Part shown: positions 25,744 through 32,987 of the stretch, in pieces
Position numbering within the stretch: position 1 is the first letter of the stretch
How the letters are laid out: every line of letters begins with the position of its first letter
Assembly: GCF_017573545.1 (NCBI RefSeq)
Contig: NZ_JAGEOK010000005.1
Location: 62,001 to 126,000, forward strand
Source of the DNA: Actinomadura nitritigenes
GTDB lineage: Bacteria > Actinomycetota > Actinomycetes > Streptosporangiales > Streptosporangiaceae
DNA length: 64,000 nt
Reading direction: 5' to 3'
Program-made: the position numbers and the translations under genes
Notes under the pieces: generated by a model
The model's database searches: none
What the model was told of the DNA's origin: nothing
The model's input: only the letters and a program-made list of their open reading frames with translations

Positions 25744-25780
25744 GCCCGGTGTCCGGCGTGTGAGCCCGGTGTCCGCCGTG
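25741..25780. repeat. 20-bp tandem duplication starting at a stop codon
   Basis: tgagcccggtgtccggcgtg (25741-25760) is followed directly by a copy with one difference (25761-25780). The first TGA is the stop of the FAD oxidoreductase. The duplication fills most of the 38-bp space to the convergent P-loop gene. Confidence 0.85.
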
Positions 25781-25781
25781 C

Positions 25782-26402
25782 TCAGAGGCCGAGCGCCGCC
25801 GTCACCCGGCCCTCCAGCTCGTCCTCGGTCATGGCGGCGTCGACCTCGATGCCGCAGAGGCCCAGGGCCCTCGTCTCCTCCCGGAGGCGCCCGGTGAACA
25901 GCCGGTCGCGTTCGAGCAGGTTGCGCAGGGCCCGCTCCGGGTCGCTGGTCCTCCCGGCGATGGACCACGTCGAGCCCCTGCTCTCGAACGCGGCCCGGCG
26001 GAACCCGGGCGTCGGCAGGAGCCAGACGGCCTGGCCGGGCGCGGCGAGCAGCGGCTTCACGAGGTGCGGCAGCAGCCGGAAGCCCTCCACGACCACGCGC
26101 GGCTCCGCCGGGAGGCGGAGCAGGTCCTCGACGATCAGCCCGAAGCCCTCGCCGCGGAACCAGTGGAACGTCTCGAGCATGGTCTCCGGAGACCGGCTCA
26201 GCCATCGCTCGTCCATGTCCATGGACGCGAACTCGCTCAGGTACGGGCCGTCCCCCGGGGTGGTGCGGCCGGAATGGTCCGCCATCGCGTCATCGGTCGA
26301 GTACAACCGGAGACCGTGCCGCGCGGCGATGCGGCGGGCGATGGTCGATTTCCCCGCACCGCTCCCGCCGCCGATCCAGTAGACGTGCCGCAGTGCCCTC
26401 AC
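25782..26402 (-). CDS. P-loop NTPase/kinase-like protein
   Basis: 206 residues from a GTG at 26402. The Walker A motif is GGGSGAGKSTIARR (11-24), followed by a DD-containing YSTDDAMADH and a later Arg-rich lid (RNLLERDRLFTGRLREET). The layout resembles small-molecule kinases of the AAA_18/shikimate-kinase-like class that phosphorylate a sugar, nucleoside or antibiotic. No substrate motif is recognisable. It is followed on the same strand, after 25 bases in the transcribed direction from the other side, by the Imm51-like gene upstream of it; the two may be cotranscribed. Confidence 0.7.
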   Translation of the reverse strand: MRALRHVYWIGGGSGAGKSTIARRIAARHGLRLYSTDDAMADHSGRTTPGDGPYLSEFASMDMDERWLSRSPETMLETFHWFRGEGFGLIVEDLLRLPAEPRVVVEGFRLLPHLVKPLLAAPGQAVWLLPTPGFRRAAFESRGSTWSIAGRTSDPERALRNLLERDRLFTGRLREETRALGLCGIEVDAAMTEDELEGRVTAALGL

Positions 26403-26427
26403 GTCGGTCCCCGACCCCGTCTTCGCC

Positions 26428-26766
26428 TCAGTCGTCGAACTCGAAGCCGGTGGACTCGGCCGACGCCACCAGCTTCCGCATCCGGCCGGCGTCCGCGGCC
26501 ACGGCGCTCAGGAGCCCGCCCAGTTCCTCCAGCGCCGTCCGGTCGGCGCCGCACGCGCAGAACATGCCGCCTTCCGGGTCGTACGAGAAACGCCCTTCGA
26601 GGCCCTTCGCCTCCGTGCCGACCAGGAACCGAGCGACGCCTTCCCAGAAATAGCCGTTCGGCTCGTGGCCGAGTTCCTCGACGACTCCGTCGACCTGGGT
26701 CGTTCCCGCGTCCAGCAGCAGCGAGTACGACCCGGGCCTGGTCTCCACCAATGTCAGCGGCGTCAT
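26428..26766 (-). CDS. Imm51-like immunity family protein
   Basis: 112 residues from the ATG at 26766; an upstream start at 26802 adds only unconserved residues. The core SYSLLLDAGTTQVDGVVEELGHEPNGYFWEG resembles the Imm51 family (described here as residues about 14-43), a predicted immunity protein domain of polymorphic toxin systems. A later FCACGADRTALEEL contains two Cys. No toxin gene with a C-terminal toxic domain, WXG100 or secretion gene is next to it, so it looks like an orphan immunity gene. I am sure of the conserved look of the core, less so of the family name. Confidence 0.6.
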   Translation of the reverse strand: MTPLTLVETRPGSYSLLLDAGTTQVDGVVEELGHEPNGYFWEGVARFLVGTEAKGLEGRFSYDPEGGMFCACGADRTALEELGGLLSAVAADAGRMRKLVASAESTGFEFDD

Positions 26767-26866
26767 CGGCGGAGCATGGCACGCCCCGAAGCGGGGCGGC
26801 AACCTCGATGGCGGGACGCCGCCCGTCCGCCCGCCCGGCCGCGCGACCGGCGGCCTTCCGGGGTTC

Positions 26867-27736
26867 TCAGCCGGCGCCGCCGAGGACCTCGCGCAGCCTG
26901 CGCGCGAACGCCTCGGGCTGCCCGGCGTGACCGTACTCGTCGCCCAGGAAGCCGCCGTGGTGGCTCGGGAACACCGCCGCGCGCCGGCCGAGCAGTCCGG
27001 CCGCCGCCTCCGAGGTGCGTCCGGTCAAGGTGTCCCCCGTCTCCTCCCCCACCGCGATCACGATCCGCGCGGGCGCCGCGGTCAGCGCCTCGACGTCGGG
27101 CCGGTACCCGCTGACCGCCCACGACCGGTCGGAGAGCAGGGGGTCGGCGCGGGAGCCGTCGTCCTCGCTCGGCAGCCCGTACTGCGCGGGGTCGGGCGCG
27201 GGCCGGTCGAAGTAGGCGTCGGTGAACTCGCCCTGCCACGAGGTCATCGCGATGAAGGCCGCCATGCCGGCGCCCAGGCCCTTGGCCTCGTAGACGTCCC
27301 GGACGGCGGCCCGCGCGCGCTCGGCGGCCGGGGCGTCGGGCAGTACGGGGATGAGCGGCGGCTCGTGCGCCACCAGGGTGGTCACGTCATCGGGGTGGGC
27401 GGCCACGAGGGCGAGCGCGGTCACCGCGCCGCCGCTGCTGGCGAACATCTCGACCGGGCCCGCGCCGAGCGCCTCGACGAGGGCGTGCACGTCCTCGGCC
27501 TGGACCTCGGGCACGTGGTCGTTCCGGCCGTCCTTGCGGGTGCTGCGGCCGAGGCCGCGCGGGTCGTAGGTGATCACCGTGCGGTCGGGGAAGTGCGACG
27601 CCAGCGTGGCGAAACCGACGGCGTCCATGGGCTGGCCGATCATGACCAGCGGCGGGCGGCCGTCCGCGGGCGGCAGCGGCCCGCGCACGTCGTAGACGAG
27701 GTCGGCTTCAGGGGTCGTGAGTGTCCGTGTGTCCAT
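26867..27736 (-). CDS. Alpha/beta hydrolase
   Basis: 289 residues. DPRGLGRSTR, the nucleophile elbow FASSGGAVTALAL with Ser in SSGG, and the late HHGGFLG with His define an alpha/beta hydrolase of the esterase/peroxidase-like group. The N-terminus GQPMDAVGF replaces the common HGxP motif. GGAGG lies 11 bases before the ATG. It forms a same-strand pair with the SDR-like reductase upstream (47 bases apart). Substrate unknown. Confidence 0.8.
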   Translation of the reverse strand: MDTRTLTTPEADLVYDVRGPLPPADGRPPLVMIGQPMDAVGFATLASHFPDRTVITYDPRGLGRSTRKDGRNDHVPEVQAEDVHALVEALGAGPVEMFASSGGAVTALALVAAHPDDVTTLVAHEPPLIPVLPDAPAAERARAAVRDVYEAKGLGAGMAAFIAMTSWQGEFTDAYFDRPAPDPAQYGLPSEDDGSRADPLLSDRSWAVSGYRPDVEALTAAPARIVIAVGEETGDTLTGRTSEAAAGLLGRRAAVFPSHHGGFLGDEYGHAGQPEAFARRLREVLGGAG

Positions 27737-27783
27737 GCCGGTGTCGACCTCCGGGAGGCCGGGAACTCATCGCTCCGGACGCG

Positions 27784-28536
27784 CTACTTCGGCGGGTTGG
27801 TCGCCAGCCAGTTGGTGTACTTGACGGTGCCGAGGGCCGCGCCGTCGGCGGGCACGAGGTCCGGCTCCCGCATCACGCCGCCGTAGTAGGGCGCGTCGGG
27901 GTCGGTGACGACCTCGCGCCGGTCGCCCCATGCCGCCAGGGCGGTGCGGAAGAACCCGTCCATCCGGAAGCGCTCGGGCCCGGCGATCTCGACCCGTCCG
28001 TTCGTCGGCGACCCCACCGCGGCCTTGCAGACCGCCTCCGCGACCTCCTCGCCGGCGATGGGCTGGAACAGCACCGAGGGCATCCGGACCGTGTCGCCGT
28101 CCGTGGCGGCGTCGGCGATCCGGGGGGCGAACTCGAAGAACTGCGTGGCGTGCACGAGCGAGAACGGGATCCCCGATTCCTCGATCAGCCTCTCCTGGGC
28201 GAGCTTCGCCCGGAAGTAGCCGATGTCCGGCCGCTCCTCGGTGCCCACCACCGACAGCGCGACGTGATGCCCCACCCCGGCCTTCTTCTCCGCCGCCAGC
28301 AGGTTCCCCGTCGAGGTCCGGAAGAAGTCCAGCACCGCCGCGTCCTCGAACGACGGGGAGTTCGACACGTCGACCACCACGTCCGCGCCGGCCAGCGCCT
28401 CGTCCAGCCCCGCGCCGGTGAGCGTGTCGACGCCCGTGTTCGGCGACGCGGGGACCGCCTCGTGCCCGTGCTCGCCGAGCCTCGCCACGACCTTCGAGCC
28501 GATCAGGCCGGTGCCGCCGATGACCACGATCCTCAT
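27784..28536 (-). CDS. Atypical SDR family NAD(P)-binding protein (NmrA/NAD(P)H-binding type)
   Basis: 250 residues starting MRIVVIGGTGLIGSKVVARL, a GGxGxxG Rossmann motif. It lacks the YxxxK catalytic pair of classical SDRs but has the SVVGTEERPDIGYFRAK pattern seen in atypical SDRs such as NmrA-like and LysR-regulated NAD(P)H-binding proteins. AAGGGAAG precedes the ATG. ECF-type sigma factors often control such genes, but the nearest one (ECF41 at 23.6 kb) is on the other strand. The AT-richer 200-bp leader upstream probably holds its promoter. Confidence 0.85.
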   Translation of the reverse strand: MRIVVIGGTGLIGSKVVARLGEHGHEAVPASPNTGVDTLTGAGLDEALAGADVVVDVSNSPSFEDAAVLDFFRTSTGNLLAAEKKAGVGHHVALSVVGTEERPDIGYFRAKLAQERLIEESGIPFSLVHATQFFEFAPRIADAATDGDTVRMPSVLFQPIAGEEVAEAVCKAAVGSPTNGRVEIAGPERFRMDGFFRTALAAWGDRREVVTDPDAPYYGGVMREPDLVPADGAALGTVKYTNWLATNPPK

Positions 28537-28735
28537 GCCAGGCTTCCCTTCCGTTTCCGGGGACGTTCGTCGCCGCCTGACAACCAGCTAAGACGGGGCT
28601 TCGTCCGGGCCACGAAAGCTCCGTCAAAAGATCCCCGAAATACTTCGTATGGAGACGCCGCCGATCCGGGGCGCACGCGGGGCGGCGGACGCTCACCGGT
28701 ACGGAGCCGGAGTCGCGGCGGAACGGACCGGGGCG

Positions 28736-29266
28736 TCAGGCGGACGGTGTGGTCGCGCCGGAACCGTGCCACTCGCGGTCGAGCATCGACATCTCGATGG
28801 ACGACCACCAGGCGCCGTCCACCTCGATGACCTCCCGGGACACGCCCTCCCGGACGAAACCCAGCCGCTCGTAGAGGGCGACGGCCGTGCTGTTGTGGGC
28901 GAAGACCCCCAGGCCGAGCCTGTGCACGCCCATGTCGTCGAACGCCACCCGCTGGACGGCCCCGACCAGCGCGGCCCCGATGCCGCGGCCGCGCCGGCCG
29001 GGGTGGACCAGGACGCGCCCGAGCCGGGCCGTCCGGCCCTGCGGGTCGACGGTCAGCGACGCGTGCGCGACCGGTTCGGCGAGGTTCTCCTCGTCGGTGA
29101 ACGTCCAGATCCTGAGCCCGGGCCCGGCCTTGGCCGAGTACCGGGCGAGCTGCTCCCGGTCGAGCGGCCAGGTGAACCCGGTGGGGCCCGACCACATCAC
29201 CAGGGCGGCCGGGCCGTCGACCCAGGAGACCAGCGCGGGGGCATCGGCCTCGTCGAAGTCGCGCAT
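28736..29266 (-). CDS. GNAT family N-acetyltransferase
   Basis: 176 residues from the ATG at 29266, which has GGAG 11 bases upstream. LGRVLVHPGRRGRGIGAALVGAV is the acetyl-CoA-binding motif A (R/Q-x-x-G-x-G/A), and ALYERLGFVREGV is the typical C-terminal block. RimJ/RimL-like proteins with this pattern acetylate protein N-termini, antibiotics or small amines. The open frame continues upstream without stops into the MlaE remnant, but that extension has no acetyltransferase similarity. Confidence 0.87.
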   Translation of the reverse strand: MRDFDEADAPALVSWVDGPAALVMWSGPTGFTWPLDREQLARYSAKAGPGLRIWTFTDEENLAEPVAHASLTVDPQGRTARLGRVLVHPGRRGRGIGAALVGAVQRVAFDDMGVHRLGLGVFAHNSTAVALYERLGFVREGVSREVIEVDGAWWSSIEMSMLDREWHGSGATTPSA

Positions 29267-29361
29267 ACCGATCACGGCTCCAGCTAAGCAGGAGGCCAGC
29301 ACGTCATCAATGCGGACTCCGGCCGTGGTCCGCACGCCCCGCACGCGTGCAGGCCACGGGC

Positions 29362-29745
29362 TCACTCCGGCGCGACGACCTTCAGCGTGGGCCTGCCGGA
29401 CACGATGTCGTCCGCCAGGGGCATCACCACGGCGGCGATCTCGGCGATGGTCGCCTCCGGAACGCCGGCCGCGGCGAGCGAGGCCACCAGGTGCTCGGCG
29501 ACCCGGTCGAAGTGGCGGCGGTCGATCCCGAGGCCGCGGTGGACGTCCTTCATCGTCCCGCCCCGGTAGACGGCCGGGCCGCCGAGCGCCTGCGCGAAGA
29601 ACTCGACCTGGCGGCCTTTCAGCTTGCCGAGGTTCATGCCGGCGAAGAAGGTCTTCAGCGTGCCGTCGGCGAGGATGCGGTCGTAGAGGTCGTCCACCAC
29701 GGCCGTCAGGGCCTCCTCGCCGCCGATCGACTCGTAAATGCTCAT
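29362..29745 (-). CDS. glbN: Group I truncated haemoglobin (trHbN)
   Basis: 127 residues, normal for the family. The proximal haem ligand is His69 in MKDVHRGLGI; the distal B10 Tyr is Tyr21 in DDLYDRIL; FFAGMNLGKLKGRQVEFFAQALGG matches the trHbN core. These proteins bind oxygen and NO and oxidise NO to nitrate. The gene overlaps tatA by 4 bases (ATGA), so the two are cotranscribed. GGAGG stands in front of the ATG. Confidence 0.93.
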   Translation of the reverse strand: MSIYESIGGEEALTAVVDDLYDRILADGTLKTFFAGMNLGKLKGRQVEFFAQALGGPAVYRGGTMKDVHRGLGIDRRHFDRVAEHLVASLAAAGVPEATIAEIAAVVMPLADDIVSGRPTLKVVAPE

Positions 29746-29954
29746 TTCGCCTCCGTCGTGGTCGACTGACCTGGATGTTCGAGCCGCGCGCCTTCGGGCG
29801 CGGGGTCGTCGCTCCGCAGTCCCTGCGTCTCGTCCCGCAGGATGCGCGCCGACCTGCCGATCGATCGCGCGAGGTTCGGGAGCCGTGTCGATCCGAGCAG
29901 GACCAGCACCACGGCCAGCACGATGAGGATCTCGCTCGTTCCGAAGGTGCCCAT
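29742..29954 (-). CDS. tatA: TatA/E family twin-arginine translocase subunit
   Basis: 70 residues: a single N-terminal membrane helix (SEILIVLAVVLVLLGSTRLP) followed by the amphipathic helix NLARSIGRSARILRDE and an acidic tail, the classic TatA plan. It would assemble the pore for folded, Tat-targeted proteins. No tatC or tatB is nearby, so this is an extra copy. It is coupled to the truncated haemoglobin and lies 1.1 kb from the Tat-targeted Lcp gene. Confidence 0.92.
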   Translation of the reverse strand: MGTFGTSEILIVLAVVLVLLGSTRLPNLARSIGRSARILRDETQGLRSDDPAPEGARLEHPGQSTTTEAK

Positions 29955-29964
29955 GGCCGTCCCG

Positions 29965-30201
29965 TCAGCCGCCGGTCGAGGGCGACGGTCGGGGCGGCGC
30001 GGGCGTGTTCTGCTGCTTCCCGTCGGGGTCGGTCATGCTCTCGTTCGCGGCGCCGACGGAGGTCACGTCGGTGACCTTCCATCTGCCGTGGCTGCGGGCG
30101 AGCTTCACCGCCTTCCCGGTCTCCTGCGCCGCGGCGGGGTCCGCGTCCTTCTCTTCGGCCGCGGCGGGCGAGCGGATGTCCTCGGTGGTCTCGGTCTTCA
30201 C
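29965..30201 (-). CDS. Small hypothetical protein, possible remnant of an Mce-associated protein
   Basis: 78 residues from a GTG at 30201 with GGAGG 4 bases upstream; an ATG at 30216 is an alternative. The first 30 residues are acidic and Ala-rich. The middle KAVKLARSHGRWKVTDVTSVG resembles the closing strand of NTF2-like domains found in Mce-associated proteins. The tail is Pro/Ser-rich. It follows the broken MlaE gene directly on the same strand. It may be the 3' remainder of a deleted mce operon or a genuine small protein; the evidence is thin. Confidence 0.4.
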   Translation of the reverse strand: MKTETTEDIRSPAAAEEKDADPAAAQETGKAVKLARSHGRWKVTDVTSVGAANESMTDPDGKQQNTPAPPRPSPSTGG

Positions 30202-30238
30202 TGATCCTCCATTCATCGGCGGATGCCGGATCGGCGGC

Positions 30239-30728
30239 GCGCGAGACGATGACCAGCGAGGCCAGCAGCGTCGAGATCAGGCTGGACGCCCACAGCCGCG
30301 GCGTGACCAGCCGGTGCACGGGGTTGACCGCCATGGTCTCCATGGCCGCCGGCTCGTCGCGGATGCGGCGGGCGCCCATGTCGGCGGTCATCGCCGATCC
30401 GCCCGCGCCCGCGATGATCAGCGCGGCGGCGATCGGCGCGACCTCGCGCACCAGCCCGACGACGACCGCCCCGCCGGTCGCCGACTGGGCGCCGAGCTGG
30501 GCGGCCAGCTGTCCCACCTGCAGCGCCACGGTCGCGCCCAGCGGCAGCGACACCAGGATCACCGGCAGGCTCGTCACGCGCGCCAGGAACCAGGCCTGCT
30601 CGGCGAACTCCCAGAACCAGCGGCGCACGTCCCAGGTGCGCCGCAGCCCCTCCAGGGACGATGACGAACAGCTCGCCGACCTCGCTGAGGAGCCCGTGGA
30701 CGCGGGCGGGCAGGTAGGCGACGGCCAC
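30239..30728 (-). pseudogene. MlaE/YrbE lipid-transport permease, frameshifted and truncated
   Basis: A good start (GTG at 30728, AGGAGG 8 bases upstream) opens VAVAYLPARVHGLLSEVGELFVIV, then one extra base in the GGG at 30655-30657 shifts the frame. The second frame continues with EGLRRTW, RRWFWEFAEQAWFLARVTSLP and the MlaE core VREVAPIAAALIIAGAGGSAMTADMG. Homology stops at about 30239, after LASLVIVS, roughly 100 residues short of a complete YrbE permease. Intact proteins form ABC lipid importers with Mce substrate-binding proteins. Neither a second yrbE nor any mce gene follows. Loss of function is likely; the frameshift alone could be a sequencing error, the truncation could not. Confidence 0.8.
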
Positions 30729-30777
30729 GCTGATCACCTCCTCGGTCGTCGTCGGGCACCGACACCGTAGAGCACTG

Positions 30778-30897
30778 ATTGGCGGAGCGCCAATAGTAAC
30801 CATCAGGGCGCCAATAGATCCCCGGCCGCCCCGCCCCGCGGCCATCCCCCGGCCATCTCGAAGCCATCTCGCCAACAACTATTGGCGGGACGCCAAT
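30778..30897. promoter_or_regulatory. Two identical inverted repeats over divergent promoters (lcp and mlaE remnant)
   Basis: ATTGGCG-N3-CGCCAAT occurs at 30778-30794 and again at 30881-30897, with a half-site CGCCAATAG at 30809-30817. In the rightward direction TTGGCG (30882-30887) is spaced 17 bases from TAGTGT (30905-30910), a plausible lcp promoter. Leftward, TTGGCG (30793-30788) lies 18 bases from TACGGT (30769-30764), the promoter of the MlaE remnant. Each operator therefore covers a -35 element. The regulator could be the MarR gene downstream of lcp or a protein encoded elsewhere. Confidence 0.75.
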
Positions 30898-31081
30898 AAC
30901 GGTCTAGTGTTCCGGGTGGCTCACCGGAAACCAGGGTGTGTCCCTTGCCGCGGCGGCCGTCCGGACCGCGCTTCGCACGACCCCGCGGCGGGCCGCCGGC
31001 TTCCCGCGTGCCGGAGGCGGGCCGCGACGATGCGTCACCGCGTGTCAGGAAGGTGTCTGGCCCCCGAGGAGGAGCGAAGGC

Positions 31082-32323
31082 ATGGAGAAACCCAGCAGGC
31101 GCAGCGTGCTGATGGCCGGCGGAACGCTCGGCGCGCTCGGCGCGCTGACCGTCGCGACGCCCGCGCGAGCGAACTCACTGTGGACGTGGTCGCCCAAGGG
31201 CTCGGTCGTCGGCCGCGGCGAGGGCGCCGACCCCAAGTGGGTGTGGGACGAGGAGGCCGACCCCCTGGTCGCCTCGCTGCTCGAACGCGGCGACGTCCCC
31301 AAGGTCAACGATCTGCTCAAGACGTGGACGAAGAACGGCCAGGCGCTGCCGAGCGGGCTGCCGGCGGACGTGCGGGACTTCGTGGAACGTGCCCGCCGGC
31401 TGCCCTCGTGGACCGACCAGGACAAGCTCGCGAAGGCGTTCGAGTTCAACCAGAAGCGCGGGCTCTACCTCGGCGTCACCTACGGGTTCGCCAGCGGGAT
31501 GATGAGCACGGCCATCCCCCACGAGGCGCGCGCGGTCTACTACTCCAAGGGCGGCGCGGACATGCGCGACCGCATCACCAAGACCGCCAAGCTCGGCTAC
31601 GACATCGGCACCGAGAAGGCCTTCCAGCCCGACGGCGAGATGATCGTGACCTGCGTGAAGACGCGGCTGGCCCACGCGGGCGTGCGCAACCTGCTGCCCA
31701 AGTCCCCGTACTGGACCAAGGTCGCCGACGAGAAGATCCCGATCAGCCAGGCCGACATGATGGTCACCTGGCACAGCCTGCCCACGACGGTCATGAAGCA
31801 GTTCGCCAAGTGGAAGGTGGCGATCCCGGACGACGAGTCCGCGGCCTTCCTGCACTCCTGGCAGCTCGCCGCGCACATGCTGGGCATCAAGGACGAGTAC
31901 ATCCCGAAGTCGTGGGACGAGGCGAACTCCCAGGCCGCCCAGGTGCTCGACCCGATCCTGGCGCCCACCGACGAGGGCATCAAGCTCGCCGACATCCTGC
32001 TGAACCTCGCCGCCTTCATCGACGGCGGCATCCTCACCAAGCACATCCTCGGCGCGCTCACCCGCTACGTGCTCGGCGACGAGATCGCGACCTGGCTGAA
32101 GATCCCGAAGGAACCGGTGTGGGACCCGGTGTTCGAGAACCTCTGGCCGCCGTTCGTCGCCGTCCGCGAGGGCATCCTCGACATCACCAAGGCGCCCAAG
32201 GAGCTGCGGGAGTTCTACTGGGTGTTCGACGAGATCATCCGGCAGGGCGTCCTGCTCGTGCTGTCCGGGGCCGACTACCCGATCAGCATCCAGATCCCGA
32301 CGACCAACAACCCCAACTACTGA
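31082..32323 (+). CDS. lcp: Latex clearing protein, rubber oxygenase (Lcp, DUF2236/MpaB-type haem protein)
   Basis: 413 residues from the ATG at 31082 with GAGGAGGAG upstream. A Tat signal (RRSVLMAGG, residues 6-14) ends near ATPARA/NS at 30/31. The mature protein has WVWDEEADP, AVYYSKGGAD, and the block DRITKTAKLGYDIG in which Arg164, Lys167 and Thr168 fall at the numbers known for Lcp of Streptomyces sp. K30; VKTRLAHAG places His198, the axial haem ligand there, at the same number. Lcp cleaves cis-1,4-polyisoprene outside the cell to oligo-isoprenoid aldehydes and ketones. The aldehyde-oxidising oxiAB genes found beside lcp in K30 are absent. The promoter is overlapped by an operator. Confidence 0.9.
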   Translation: MEKPSRRSVLMAGGTLGALGALTVATPARANSLWTWSPKGSVVGRGEGADPKWVWDEEADPLVASLLERGDVPKVNDLLKTWTKNGQALPSGLPADVRDFVERARRLPSWTDQDKLAKAFEFNQKRGLYLGVTYGFASGMMSTAIPHEARAVYYSKGGADMRDRITKTAKLGYDIGTEKAFQPDGEMIVTCVKTRLAHAGVRNLLPKSPYWTKVADEKIPISQADMMVTWHSLPTTVMKQFAKWKVAIPDDESAAFLHSWQLAAHMLGIKDEYIPKSWDEANSQAAQVLDPILAPTDEGIKLADILLNLAAFIDGGILTKHILGALTRYVLGDEIATWLKIPKEPVWDPVFENLWPPFVAVREGILDITKAPKELREFYWVFDEIIRQGVLLVLSGADYPISIQIPTTNNPNY

Positions 32324-32329
32324 CCGGCT

Positions 32330-32365
32330 CCTCCGGCCACGTCCCCGGCGCGACGTGGCCGGAGG
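32330..32365 (+). terminator. Hairpin terminator after lcp
   Basis: A perfect 14-bp stem (CCTCCGGCCACGTC at 32330-32343 pairs with 32352-32365) with an 8-base loop begins 7 bases after the lcp stop codon. It separates lcp from the MarR gene. No T tract follows. Confidence 0.75.
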
Positions 32366-32407
32366 CCGGCCCCGCCGCGCGTTTCCGCACGCCGGTACAG
32401 TGCCGCC

Positions 32408-32854
32408 ATGGCGACTGAGAGGCTGCGCCCTCTGGAGGACGAGGCCTGGCGGGGCTTCCTGCTCACCCATGACCGGATCTGGCGTTCGATCCAGGACGGG
32501 CTCGCGCCCCTGAACGTGAGCATGTCCGAGTACAGCGTGCTCGCGCTGGTCGGCGAGGCCGGCCCGCAGGGCATGCGGATGTCCGAGCTGGCCGAGCGCC
32601 GGCTGATGTCCTCCGGCGGGTTCACCCGCCTCGCCGACCGCCTGGAGCGGCGCGGGCTCATCGAGCGGCGCCGCTCGGCAGCCGACGGCCGCGGTTTCGA
32701 GGTCACCCTGACGGACGAGGGCCGCGCCCTGCTGCGCAAGGCCTGGCGGCAGCAGTACGGCGACCTCCGCAGGCTCTTCCTCGACCGGCTCGACGACGAG
32801 GACCTCCGTCACCTCGCCCGCATCTGGAGCCGGCTCGCCGCCGAGCCGCAGTAG
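32408..32854 (+). CDS. MarR family transcriptional regulator
   Basis: 148 residues with the MarR winged helix: MRMSELAERRLMSSGGFTRLADRLE is the recognition region (about residues 60-84) and RRRSAADGRGFEVTLTDEGR the wing. MarR dimers typically bind 16-20-bp palindromes and respond to phenolics or oxidants. Two candidate operators are near: the TATTTGC-N4-GCAGATA site just downstream before the LLM/FMN-reductase operon, and the ATTGGCG repeats upstream of lcp. The strong hairpin after lcp makes cotranscription with lcp incomplete. Confidence 0.9.
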   Translation: MATERLRPLEDEAWRGFLLTHDRIWRSIQDGLAPLNVSMSEYSVLALVGEAGPQGMRMSELAERRLMSSGGFTRLADRLERRGLIERRRSAADGRGFEVTLTDEGRALLRKAWRQQYGDLRRLFLDRLDDEDLRHLARIWSRLAAEPQ

Positions 32855-32919
32855 TCCCCTCCGACCGGCCGGGCGCCCGGCGTCCCCTTCCCGTACGGCC
32901 GCGGCTTCGCGCCGCGGAA

Positions 32920-32937
32920 TATTTGCCTGTGCAGATA
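32920..32937. promoter_or_regulatory. Imperfect palindrome before the LLM/FMN-reductase operon
   Basis: TATTTGC-N4-GCAGATA has one mismatch between its 7-base arms. It lies 51 bases before the LLM gene in the only AT-rich stretch of the space after the MarR gene. Size, symmetry and position fit a MarR-type operator. Confidence 0.55.
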
Positions 32938-32987
32938 ACTTATGCCGGGCGTGGCGGGACGGGCCCGCCGGAGGAGAGGGGACGGCG

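Noticed and set aside
28736..30628. A single 630-codon open frame running from the MlaE remnant through to the acetyltransferase
   Set aside because: Only its two ends match known families; the middle is antisense or out of frame with tatA and the haemoglobin. The lack of stops is a GC effect, so it is not a fusion protein.
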